NCBI GenBank assembly: GCA_051294375.1
Contig: CM119268.1
Coordinates: 23,024,256 to 23,088,255, forward strand
Length of the DNA stretch: 64,000 nt
Source: Paraspadella gotoi
Taxonomy: Eukaryota > Chaetognatha
Direction: 5' to 3'
The position numbers and the translations under genes are program-made. Position 1 is the stretch's first letter; every line of letters begins with the position of its first letter. This document shows positions 19,994 to 33,246 of this stretch, in pieces. Below the pieces are notes generated by a model. That model searched no databases. It worked only from the letters and a program-made list of their open reading frames with translations, and was not told where the DNA came from.

Positions 19994-22900
19994 CTGCGGC
20001 GGTGGCGGGAGAGAGAGGAATAAATGGGATTAAATGAGATTAAATGAGAGTTAAATGACAATTAAATGCGATTAAATGAGTTTAAATGAAATTAAATGAA
20101 AATAAATGAGATTAAATGAGAGTTAAATGAGATTAAATAAGATTAAATAAGATTAAATGAGAATTAAATGAGCATTAAATGAGCTTAAATGAGAATTAAA
20201 TGCGATTAAATGAGATTAAATGAGAATTAAATGACAATTAAATGAGATTAAATGAAATTAAATGAAAATAAAAAGAATATTAAATAAGATTAAATGAGAT
20301 TAAATGAGATCAAATGAGATAAAATTTGTTCCATCACTTCATCACTTCATCACATCTTACATCACTTCATCACTTTTCACATCACTTCATCACTTCTCCC
20401 GTCACTTCATCACTTCTCACATCACTTCATCACTTCTCCCCATTTCCCCCCCCTCAAAACTCACGCATTGCTAGCGTCTCCTGTCACGCTTTCGTGAACG
20501 ATAGGAAAGAATCCCTTTGCTCTTTTGTTTTCGAATAAATTCATCGTCGGCAGCTTTTGTTTTTTCGGCGCGAATCCCAGCGCCGCCGCGAATTTGCGGC
20601 AGCAGCCGGACAAGCCGCAGCAGCGCCGATCCCGCTCCGCTCTGCGTTCTGACGCTTCGCCGCGGGAATCCGCTGCACCAGCCCACGCAGCCTCGCCGAA
20701 ATACGCCTGAGGAAAAATAAATTGGGAAAGGATTAACAGTTAATTGTAACTCGCTTAGAAAATGATGCAAGTTGAAAAAATGATGCAAGTTGAAAGCGAT
20801 TTACATGTATTGGCGCAGCCACTGGTTTATTAAACAACGGATAACGGTTAACGGTTAACGGTTAATTCCAAAGTCTCAAGTTTGGTCCCTCGTCTCACAA
20901 CTCCTAGGTACTTCAGTCTTTCGTCTCACGCCACACAGGCCAAAAATATATTATAACACGCCTCACATCACTTCTCACCCTTTAGTTTCACNNNNNNNNN
21001 NGCAAGTTGAAAAAAAAAGTTGAAAAAATGATAAAGTTAAAAAAATGAAAGAGTTAAAAAATGATACAAATTTAAAAAAAAATTATTATTGCGGCAGTAA
21101 CAGTTCAGCTTAAGCCCTTGAAAGCGATTTACATGTATTGGCGCAGCCACTGGTTTATTAAACAACAGATAACGGTTAACGGTTAATTCCAATGTCTCAA
21201 GTTTGGTCCCTCGTCTCACAACTCCCATGTACTTCAGTCTTTCGTCTCACGCCACACTGGCCAAAAATATATTATAACACACCTCACATCACTTCGCACC
21301 CTTTAGTTTCACACTTGATTAATCTCATTAGCCTCCACGCCTAAAACTTAACATATTATTTCTCTCACTTCACATTTTATGTCACAAAGCCTTTCATTTT
21401 AATCTCACTGTTAAAAGTTACAGGTCTTTAGTCTAAAAAATCAGGATCGCATTATTCCCACATCTCACAATTTAATTTCCAGACATTTTAGTCCCGAACC
21501 TCACCTCCAGCGTGCAGTCTCTCTTCCTCGCGGCCGGCGCCGTCATTCTCACCAAATCGATCGTCAGTTCGCCGATGAATTCGTCCGGAGCGAATTTGTC
21601 GTCATCCCAAACTTGAAGACAAAGTTTGGGAGGAAAACGCGATTCGCGGGAAGAGAGGCTCCAGAAATGATCCTTGGGGGTGGGGGGATGGAAAAGGTTG
21701 GCCTCTCTCTCTCTCTCTCTCTCCCTCTCTCTCTCTCTCTCCCTCTCTCTCTCACCTTCTTGCTCGTCACAATCACGTTTTCCAAAGGCATAAAATCAAA
21801 TTCGAAAATCATTCTCCAGTTGAAATTTCCTTCTCCATCCATCGATCGATAATGAACATCTGTGGTTTGAGTTTGATCCTCCAGACCCTGGATCCAACCT
21901 GTGGTTTGTGGAGAAACGTGTGAGCAATCGTGCTGGTCAGTTGTTAGTTGACTTAATGGAAGAGAAAACGTACTCTTTGTCCGATTTTTATGAAACAATT
22001 CTTCTGTTTTTTCTGTTTTTTCAGTTCGTCTATCCCAGAATTCGATTTTAACCAAAATATTATGGTGGACTAAAATCCACCAATTCATCAGCGGCCATTG
22101 GTGCCGGAGGCAAGTCATTCGCCTCCCAACCCAAAGGTCCCGGGATCTAGCCCGGTGGCCGCCTAGCAGTTAAGAGGGACGGGGCGCTTAACCCGCCTTT
22201 AACACCGTGTTACAGCCTGATCCGAAGCTCAGGGTCTGCTTATATTGAACGGTTCTGTCACTAACACATAACAATAATTACTGTCTCTTCAATATGTTCT
22301 TTAACTTATAAACTAATCCTTAACCTTTATCCTTAATTTCTAATCCACACCTCGAACCCTAACAAGAATCCTAGACCCTAATCACTAACCAAGTCCGAAA
22401 CCTTAACCACTAAACCTAATCGTTAATCTAATCTCTAACCTAATCTTTAACTTTATTCCGAATTTAGGATAAAATGGGGTGTTCTGGGAAAATAATGCCG
22501 ATAAATTGTCGTTACATGAATCAGATTCTTTCATTATCGGTTTAATTTCCAGCGATAAAATAACTATCTTGTTCGTACACAATGTACCTTGTACAGTGTA
22601 CTAAAAGTAATTAAAATATTCAAATAATATAAGATAAAGTAAAAACAACGTTTTCTTTACCACACTCCTATTTAACAATTAATAAAACCTAATTTTAACC
22701 GCTAATAGAAAATCCGTTAACTGATTAAAATATACCGCCACACAACCCGCATTTCTGTGACTAAAACAAAAGGCAGTTTTATTTGGTAAATTTATCGTCG
22801 ATTCTTCTATCGATCGATCATTTCTGGGAAATAAAAATAGTTTTTTCCCCCTGGCGGCCTAAATTAACGCGAATTTACGCAAAGTCTTGTAGAAGTTTCA

Positions 22901-23047
22901 TTTTTTTATTAATTTGACTTTGGTTAAAACTGAACGTTTGACGCTATTCGAATTGGAAGAGATTCTGAATCCGACTTCAAATTTAATTTTGAACAAAGTA
23001 GAAAAATCAAGATCTTGATTGGCGAAGCGTCTCTCTCTCTCTCTCTC

Positions 23048-23090
<43 letters not shown>

Positions 23091-26000
23091 TCTCTCTCTC
23101 TCTCTCTCATCGTCCCTCGTGATGTCGTTCGGCATCTGACTAATAACACCACTCCTCACGACGAAGCGCGACGTCACATCTCCCCACGCAACCTCCGCGG
23201 AGCCAACGCCCACACCGGCCGCGCCTCTATCCGGCGCCGTCGACGTCGACGACGAATCTCGAGCCATGCGACGGGCCGGTCGTGTCTTTTCTCATCGTCG
23301 TCGCCCGTCGTCGTTAACGTCGGCCTCATTGTCGTCTTCGAGCGTCAGCGACGAGGAGGAAGACTCCGGGTCAAAGTTAAGTGTTGATGTGGGTCCGGTC
23401 TGAGGTCAGGGGGTCAAAACTGTGGGGCAGTGGGTCCTGTCTGAGGTCAGGGGGTCCAACCTGTGGGGCAGTGGGTCCTGTCTGAGGTCAGGGGGTCCAA
23501 CCTGTGGGGCAGTGGGTCCTGTCTAAGGTCAGGAGTCCAAACGTGGGGCAGTGGGTCCTGTCTAAGGTCAGGGAGGTCCAAACTGTGGGCAGTGGTCCTG
23601 TCAGATGTCAGGAGGTCAAAACTGTGGGGCAGTGGTCCGGTCTGAGGTCAGGGGTCAAAACTGTGGGGCAGTGGGTCCTGTTCTGATGTCAGGGGTCAAC
23701 TGTGGGCAGAGGGTCCGGTTGAGGTCAAGGGGTCAAACTGTGGGCAGTGGGTCCTGTCTGAGGAACACTGAATTCGAATTGAAGCAGACCAGCTTGGCAA
23801 CAGCAACCTTATAGTTTATTTCCCTTCGCAGGTCAAACTTCTCATTCTGTCCACTCCCTGATCTCTTTCACATTTGCCTTTCTCTCTTCTCATCTTCGCC
23901 GCAGCCACTAACGTCGGCGAAGGTTAGAGGATCAGAGGTAAGGTTTTCAAAACAGGGTGAGGTCATTTAACTTTCCCTTTTTTTTTGCAGCATCCCCGCC
24001 GTGTTCAGTCTTCTTCAATTTTACGCTGTTGTGACCGGAGCTGCGAAAGAAACTTGATTCCTACATCACTTCAAACGAGCGAGGATCATTAATCTAAGAG
24101 AAGCCTCAATTATCTCACCTTGACGCCTAAAATTGTGCTGAAGGTGAGTTTGAAGGGAAAAAATGGGTAAGGAGTGTGGAAAGAAGTCGGGCGTTCAGGC
24201 GGTTAGACTGGATATAGTATACAGGAAGGGAAAGCAGGAAAAATAATCTTGGTGTACTACGAAACGTTTTGGCAAAGAAAGCTTTACCATGTTTTTTTTA
24301 GGAAACTCTCAGTTATGGTGTTGCCCCAGGATTCTTGGTGGGCATCATAATCGGTGCAATGGCGTCAAAAAGGTTGTTGCAGAACCAACAGACCGGATTG
24401 GGTGAGATTCACAATAGACTTTGATATTTTCCGATATAATCGGAGAGTTTATATTGGAACTTGATTGTAGGCGAAATAGTGTATTCAATTGATTGAATGG
24501 ATAATTTTTGTATTGGTTGTCTCAATTTTATAAAGAAATGGCCAATTCTTCAGGTCCAGTCAACTCTTTGCTTATGGATTTCTCTTCTTCATATGCATCT
24601 TGCTGATGCTGGGAATGCCACTTTCATTCTGGTCAAGTCAAAACTGCCTTTGGTGATCGACCCGAACAGGTAATGAACTCTACTGATCTGGGAATTATAC
24701 CTCTGCAACATCCAACAGAAATTTAAAGTAGTAGCGCTTATCTTATGACTTTACATATTACCAAACCTCATTGCCACAATTATCTTTCATTCTAGGTTGA
24801 TTTCCAAATTTCTGTCGCCGCAGTGGCGGTTATCTACTGCGTTGCAATATTCCTTGCACCCTTGTGTAAGACAACAAATTTGATTTAAATAAAAAGCTTA
24901 TACTAATTGCCGCTAAGGTATATTCAATCGAGTACTTTTTGACCAGCTACTTCTGGCGAGGAGTCATTCATCCACGACCACAGAGTGATGTCCCATCGGC
25001 TCTACGTAGCGTCCAAGCTTCGGCTCAACTTCTCAACTCGGCGGCGAATCTTTTCGTTTATTTCTTAATTAGTCAAACTTGCTCGGAATTGAAAGGATTT
25101 TACAAGACGTCCTTGTCGACTGGTTATTATTGATAGTCAATATTTAATGAGTTGCAATAAATTATTGCGAAAAAATATCATTTTAAATACTTTATCAAAC
25201 AATTGTGATAGAAAAGAAGTTTTAAAAGACAAATACAAATGTAGAGTGCCCAGTGCCCAGACCTCCAGAAACAATATACTATGTACGGTAAAGTATTAAA
25301 GCAATACATAGTTATACTAAACTTGTAAACTTTTGGGGACAGGCCCGCCAGTTCTCTCAATAAGACCCTGGACCTAGACCTAGACCTAGACCCCTACCCT
25401 CGTTTACCTTTGACATAAATATCGATCATCTTATCTCCAAAGAGATTTTCTTGATTCACTTCAAGATCGAAAACATTCCACACGACGAGTCTGAGTTGAT
25501 GCGGAGAAACAACGCCGAGGAGAAACATCAACCGGAGGCGATGGAATTCCGCGAACCGAAGGGAAGATGTCGACCCAGAGACGAAGGCGACCCACTTTCA
25601 GCGCGGGGCTGGCGGAGGTGTGGGCGGGGGAAGGGGTCGATTTTAACCCTCCGTCTGTCCTGCCAACCTGTCTTGTAACCTCACTAACGATCTGGGGTTT
25701 TGTGTAATCGTTTGAGTGTCTCTTTCTCTCATCGGTCATCATTCTCTCGTCTCTCTCCCTTCTCAACTGAAACATCATTGACCAATCTTCTCGTCTCCAC
25801 GTGCTCTGGAACAGCTTCAACTGTGGCAAGATGCCAGAGAGCGAGCCTTTCGTCGATCGGCCCTTCCAAAGGATGCGGAGGATCTTCCATCCTCGTCGAA
25901 GTCGGAGGCTTTGAAGGCGACGTCGCTGATGACTACTTCAGGCGCATCGGTGACCAGACCGGCGGGGACCAGCCTTGGGAAGGAGGGTGGAGTGAGAAGC

Positions 26001-26495
26001 GGGGAAAGGGAGAGGAGAAGCGGAAAGGAGAAGCGGTAAAAAAGGGGAATATAGAAGTGGAAAGGAGAAGCAGAAAGGAAAAGCGGAAAGAAAAAATAAT
26101 ATTTTTAGCCTGTTGATTAATAAATATTTTCCTCGCTGATCGCATGTCACTCATCTAATATTTTCATCTGGTTGCTTTTCTGTGATGTAACTTTTCCAGC
26201 TTTCTTTCTCTTCGCTTTCCTTCTTGCCCTGTCTCCTTTCCTCCCTCTCCCCTTCCTTCCTCTCCCTTCTCTCCCTCTCCCTTCCTCCCCTCTCTTCCTC
26301 TCTAACCTTCAACTCTGCCACTTCCTGCAGTATCTCCTTCGGGGTCGCAGTGTCCTCCAAGCGAACTTCCGGCGGAACGAAGTACTTGGCCTGCAGACGC
26401 AAGAGGCTCTCCACTTTGAAGTCAGTCGATCCTCCAGGTCGATGCGGGTGGAGCCGATCTCCTCGTCAAAGCCTGAGGTGAAGGCCTTATTCATT

Positions 26496-26555
<60 letters not shown>

Positions 26556-29500
26556 CTATCTAGCTATCTATCTATCTATCTATCTCTTTCCTTCTTTCTC
26601 TCTTTCTTATTTATTTTTGATCGCGCCTTGACGCAATTTACTAAGATGCTTTTTAGTCTGTCAGTCTGTCTAACATGCTTTTTAGTCTGTCAGTCTCTCT
26701 TAACATGCTTTTAAAAAAAAAGGCTCTAAGCAAAATTGGTTTCTATCTCTTTCTTTTTTCTCTGTCTTTCTACCTTTAATGAGTCCCGCATCTTTAACAA
26801 CAACGACCAGAATTCTTGTCTCTAGGCAACCGAACTTTTTCTCAAAGATACAACCGAAAATCGGATCTGGAGTTTTGGGTCTTATATTTCCCTCGAACAG
26901 AGAGGCTCCTCATCGGCGCCTAGGTGGACCTGATCGAGCGTAGGACCGTAAATACACTCGGCAGTAGTACATACAGCAGCAATGACAACATCACAACATC
27001 AACTCCGCGCAACCTCCAAATAAGCGTTTGATGTCCAGTCTCGTCTCTTGATCTCAAATGTTCGGCGTCAATGACATAAACTCGAGACGACGCATTCGCC
27101 CTGAAGTTGCCGCATCTTGAAAGGGAAATTAAATTGATAAGACAAATAAAAAAAAACTATCAAATTATTAATGAATAAGCTATTTTGCCTCCTGACTTTG
27201 AAATGGTTATTGGTCGGTTCGGGCTCTCTCCCTTCTCTTCCTCTTTCTCACCCTGAGTCTCCTTATCTTATAATTTCTCCTCCTCTTCCTCCTCATTATC
27301 TTCTACAACGCGAATCGAAGCTTTTAATTCGGGGGCAACTGAAAGAATTGAACGCCTTCCTTTCTGAAATAGAGATCAATCAATCAATAAATGTATCAAT
27401 CAATCAATCAATTCAAATCAATCAAGCAATATCAATCACACCAATGAATATGAATAAGAAATGAATGAATGAATTATCAATCAATCAACTATTTGTCAAA
27501 CGCAAAAGGATTGTAAATTTAAACATCATTCAAAATTGGAGAAATAACAAACATTACTAAAATTAATAAGTCAAGACGTATATAGCAATTAATAACTTTT
27601 GAACCAGAACGGTTGGTCACTCATTGGGTATTTACTTTTTTTGGCCCTTTGTTTCTAAACCATTTTTACCAATGTAGCCATGCGCCTGATTAAATGCTCT
27701 TATGCCTGATGTGTAAATATCTTTTTCTCCCCAATCTCCTCATTCTTTACTTTTGAAGTAAAAGATTCAGTGAAATGTTAAATCCATCAAATCATCTTCT
27801 CTTTCTAATTCGTTTCGAAAATGCCTCATCGGCGGATACGGCGGTCGGTAGTTTGCCTTTTCATCGGCAAAGAGCGTAGAATTTACTCCACCTGAGCAAA
27901 TGAAAACATTGTCTCTGTCTCTATCTGTCCTGTCCTCTCTCTCTCTCTCTCCGTCTCACCATCACTCATTAACCGGATCTCCTTTCTCCACCGGCTCCGG
28001 CAATCGGTGTCTTTCCTCTTCCTCCCCTCTCACTCCTCCTCCCTCTCCCCCATCCTCCCTTCTCCTCCTCGCCTCCACAAATTCTTTTGATCTTTTTTAC
28101 ACTCTAACTCCGGATTTTGAAAAACGAGGCTTCGATCGATGAAGATGACAGAGACGCGACCTCTGGTGAGAGAAATGAAAATTGGATTTTTTAAAAACTA
28201 TTAAGCTTTAATTTTATCGATATTTACTCTTCATAATTAAAGATTCTTATTATACCGGATATGAAATTGGTAGAGCGCCCACAAAAATTATATTAATTTA
28301 ACAAAAAAAAATTATCAGGGCCTGGATTTAGACGGCTAATAGGCTATGCCTCTCAGTTTTCCTCACAAGACAGNNNNNNNNNNNNNNNNNNNNNNNNNCA
28401 CTCCCACCGACGTCACTCTCCCCCACGCAACCTCCCGCGGAGCCACGCCCACAACCGGCGCGCCCTCTATCCGGCGCCGTCGACGTCGACGACGAACTTC
28501 GAGCCATCGCGACGCCGGTCGTCGTCTTTCTCATCGTCGTCGCCGTCGTCGTTAACGTCGGCCTCATTGTCGTCTTCGAGCGTCAGCGACGAGGAGGAAG
28601 ACTCGGGTCAAAGGTTAAGTGTTGATGTGGGTCCGGTCTGAGGTCAGGGGGTCAAAACTGTGGGGCAGTGGGTCCTGTCTGAGGTCAGGGGTCCAACCTG
28701 TGGGGCAGTGGGTCCTGTCTAAGGTCAGGGAGTCCAAACTGTGGGGCAGTGGGTCCTGTCTAAGGTCAGGGAGTCCAAACTGTGGGCAGTGGTCCTGTTC
28801 AGATGTCAGGAGGTCAAAACTGTGGGGCAGTGGTCCGGTCTGAGGTCAGGGGTCAAAACTGTGGGGCAGTGGGTCCTGTCTGATGTCAGGGGTCAACTGT
28901 GGGGCAGAGGGTCCGGTCTGAGGTCAAGGGGTCAAACAACTGTTGGGGCAGTGGGTCCTGTCTGAGGACACTGAATTCGAATTGAAGCAGCCAGCTTTGG
29001 CAACAGCAACCTTATAGTTTATTTCCCTTCGCAGGTCAAACTTCTCATTCTGTCCATCTCTGATCTTCTTTTCACATTTGCCTTTCTCTTCTTCCTCATC
29101 TTCGCCGCAGCCACTAACGTCGGCGAAGGTTAGAGGACTCAGAGGGTAAGGGTTTTCAAAACAGGGTGAGGTCATTTAACTTTCCCTTTTTTTTTTTGCA
29201 GCATCCCCGGCCGTGTTCAGTCTTCTTCAATTTTACGCTGTTGTGACCGGAGCTGCGAACAGAAACTTGATTCTCTACATCACTTTCAAACGAGCGAGGA
29301 TCATTAATCTAAGGAGAAGCCTCAATTATCTCACCTTGACGCCTAAAATTGTGCTGAAGGTGAGTTTGAGGGAAAAATGGGTAAGGAGTGTGGAAAAGAA
29401 GTCGGGCGTTCAGGCGGGTTAGACTGGATATAGTATTAGACAGGAAGGGAAAGCAGGAAAAATAATCTTGGTGTACTACGAAACGTTTTGGCAAAGAAAG

Positions 29501-31735
29501 CTTTACCATGTTTTTTTTTAGGAAACTCTCAGTTATGGTGTTGCCCCAGGATTCTTGGTGGGCATCATAATCGGTGCAATGGCGTCAAAAAGGTTGTTGC
29601 AGAACCAACAGACCGGATTGGGTGAGATTCACAATAGACTTTGATATTTTCCGATATAATCGGAGAGTTAATTTGAACTTGATTGTAGGCGAAATAGTGT
29701 ATCAATTGATTGAATGGATAATTTTTGTATTGGTTGTCTCAATTTTATAAAGAAATGGCCAATTCTTCAGGTCCAGTCAACTACTTTGCTTATGGATTTC
29801 TCTTCTTCATATGCATCTTGCTGATGCTGGGAATGGCCACTTTCATTCTGGTCAAGTCAAAAACTGCCTTTGGTGATCGACCCGAACAGGTAATGACTCA
29901 TCTGAAATCTGGGAATTATACCCTGCAACATCCAACAGAAAATTTTAAAGTAGTAGGCTTATCTTTATGACTTTACATATTACCAAACCTCATTGCCACA
30001 ATTATCTTTCATTCTAGGTTGATTTCCAAAATTCTGTCGCCGCAGTGGCGGTTATCTACTGCGCTTGCAATATTCCTTGCACCCTTGTGTAAGACAACAA
30101 ATTTGATTTAAATAAAAAGCTATAACTAATTGCCGCTAAGGTATATTCAATCGAGTACTTTTTGACCAGCTACTTCTGGCGAGGAGTCATTCATCCACGA
30201 CCACAGAGTGATGTCCCATCGGCTCTACGTAGCGTCCAAGCTTCGGCTCACATTCTCAACTCGGCGGCGAACTTTTTCGTTTATTTCTTAATTAGTCAAA
30301 ACTTTCGCTCGGAATTGAAAGGATTTTTACAAGACGCTCTTGGTCGACTGGTTATTATATGATAGCAAATATTTTAATGAGTTGCAATAAAATTGCAGAA
30401 AAAAAATCATTTTAATACTTTATCAAACAACAATTTGTTGATAGAAAAGAAGTTTTAAAAGACAAATACAAATGTAGAGTGCCCAGTGCCCAGACCTCCA
30501 AGAAACAAATACATGTACGGTAGAAGGTATATAAAGGCCCCAAACAATAGTATACTATAAACTTTGTAAACTTTTGGGGGACAGGCCCGCCAGTTCTCTC
30601 AATAAGACCCCTGGACCTAGACCTAGACCTAGACCCCTACCCTCGTTTACCTTTGACATAAATATCGATCATCTTATCTCCAAAGAGATTTTCTTGATTC
30701 ACTTCAAGATCGAAAACATTCCACACGACGAGTCTGAGTTGATGCGGAGAAACGACCCGAGGAGAAACATCAACCGGAGGCGATGGAATTCCGCGAACCG
30801 AAGGGAAGATGTCGACCCAGAGACGAAGGCGACCCACTTCAGCGCGGGGCTGGCGGAGGTGTGGGCGGGGAAGGGGTCGATTTTAACCCTCCGTCTGTCT
30901 GCCAACCTGTCTTGTAACCTCAGTAACGATCGGGGGTTTTGTGTAATCGTTTGGAGTGTCTCTCTCTCTCTCTCTCTCTCTCTCCCCTTCTCAACCTGAA
31001 CATCATTGACCAATCTTCTCGTCTCCACGTGCTCTGGAACCAGCTTCAACTTGTGCAAGATGCAGAGAGCGAGCCTTTCGTCGATCGGCCCTTCCAAAGG
31101 ATGCGGAGGATCTTCCAACTCCTCGTCGAAGTCGGAGGCTTTGAAGGCGACGTCGCTGATGACTACTTCAGCGCCATCGGGTGACCAGACCGGCGGGGAC
31201 CAGCCTTGGGAAGGAGGGTGGAGTGAGAAGCGGGGAAAGGGGAGAGGAGAAGCGGAAAGGAGAAGCGGTAAAAAAGGGGAAATGAGAAGTGGAAAGGAGA
31301 AGCAGAAAGGAAAAGCGGAAAGAAAAAATAATATTTTTAGCCTGTTGATTAATTTAAATATTTTTCTCGCTGATCGCATGTCACTCATCTAATATTTTCA
31401 TCTGGTTGCTTTTCTGTGATGTAACTTTTTCCAGCTTCTTTCTCTTCGCTTTCCTTCTTGCCCTGTCTCCTCCTTTCCTCCCTCTCCCTTCCTCCCTTCC
31501 TCCCCTTTCTCCCTCTCCCTTCCTCCCCTCTCTTCCTCTCTAACCTCTCAACTCTGCCACTTCCTGCAGTATCTCCTTCGGGGTCGCAGTGTCCCTCCAA
31601 GCGAACTTCCCGCGGACGAAGTACTTGGCCTGCAGACCGCAAGAGGCTCTCCACTTTGAAGTCAGTCGATCCTCCAGGTCGATGCGGGTGGAGCCGATCT
31701 CCTCGTCAAAGCCTGAGGTGAAGGCCTTATTCATT

Positions 31736-31826
<91 letters not shown>

Positions 31827-33212
31827 CTTTCCTTCTTTCTCTCTTTTCTTATTTATTTTTGATCGCGCCTTGACGCAACTTACTAAGATGCTTTTTAGTC
31901 TGTCAGTCTCTCTTAACATGCTTTTTAGTCTGTCAGTCTGTCTTAACATGCTTTTTAGTCTGTCAGTCTCTCTTAACATGCTTTTTAAAAATAATAGGCT
32001 CGTTAAGCAAAATTGGTTTTCTATCTTCTTTCATTTTCTCTGTCTTTCTACCTTTAATGAGTCCCGCATCTTTAACAACAACGACCAGATTCTTGTCTCT
32101 AGGCAACCGAACTTTTCTCTCAAAGATACAACCGAAAATCGGATCTGGAGTTTTGGGTCTGTAGTTTTCCCTCGAACAGAGAGGCTCCTCATCGGCGCCT
32201 AGGTGGACCTGATCGAGCGTAGGACCGTAAATACACTCGGCAGTACGTACATACAGCAGCAATGACAACATCACAACATCAACTCCAGCGCAACCTCCAA
32301 ATAAGCGTTGATGTCCACGTCTCGTCTTCTTGATCTCAAATGTTCGGCGTCAATGACATAAACTCGGACGACGCATTCGCCCTGAAGTTGCCGCATCTTG
32401 AAAAGGGATATTAAATTGATAAGACAAATAAAAAGAAAACTAACAAATTATTAAATGAATAAGCTATTTTGCCTCCTGACTTTGAAATGGTTATGGTCGG
32501 TTCGGGCCTCTCTCCCTCTCTTCCTCTTTCTCACCCTGAGTCTCCTTATCTTTATTAATTTCTCCTCCTCTTCCTCCTCATTATCTTCTACAACGCGAAT
32601 CGAAGCTTTTAATTCGGCAACTGGAATAGATTGAACGCCTTCCTTTCTGAAATAGAGATCAATCAATCAATAAATGTATCAATCAATCAATCAATCAATC
32701 AATCAAGCAATCAAACACCTAATGAATAAATGAATGAATGAATGAATGTATCAATCAATCAACTATTTGTCAAACCAACAAGTAGATTGTAAATTTAAAC
32801 ATCATTCAAAATTGGAGAAAAACAAACAATTACTAAAATTAATAAGTCAAGACGTATATAGCAATTAATAACTTTTGAACCAGAACTGTCTGGTCACTCA
32901 TTGGGTATTTACTTTGTTTTTGGCCTTTGTTTCTAAACCTATTTTACCAATGGTAGCCATGCGCCTGATTCTAAATCTCTTATGCCTGATTGTAAATATC
33001 TTTTTCTCCCCAATCTCCTCATTCTTTACTTTGTGAAGATAAAAGATTCAGTGAAATCTTTAAATCCATCAAAATCATCTTCTCTTTCTAATTCGTTGTC
33101 GAAAATCCTCATCGGCGGATAACCGGCGGTCGTGTAGTTGCTCTTTTCATCGGCAAAGGAGGCGTAGAATTTACTCCACCTGAGCAGAAATGAACAGTTG
33201 TCTCTGTCTCTA

Positions 33213-33246
<34 letters not shown>

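Larger units (their letters stand above)
23149..28373. repeat. 5.3-kb tandem duplication, copy 1 (damaged)
   Basis: Matches 28399-33690 nearly throughout, with many one-base indels and a few substitutions. It holds a GPCR gene (+) and eight ferlin exons (-). Indels in this copy break most of the GPCR and several ferlin exons, whereas copy 2 keeps them open. The gap 28374-28398 separates the copies. An unmerged second haplotype or a poorly polished contig overlap is the simplest reading; a real tandem duplication is possible. Confidence 0.88.

Noticed and set aside
23019-23387. 122-codon plus-strand frame over the GPCR TM1 exon
   Set aside because: Starts in (CT)n and is in a different frame from TM1 for most of its length; only its last part ([16 protein letters not shown]) is the GPCR frame.
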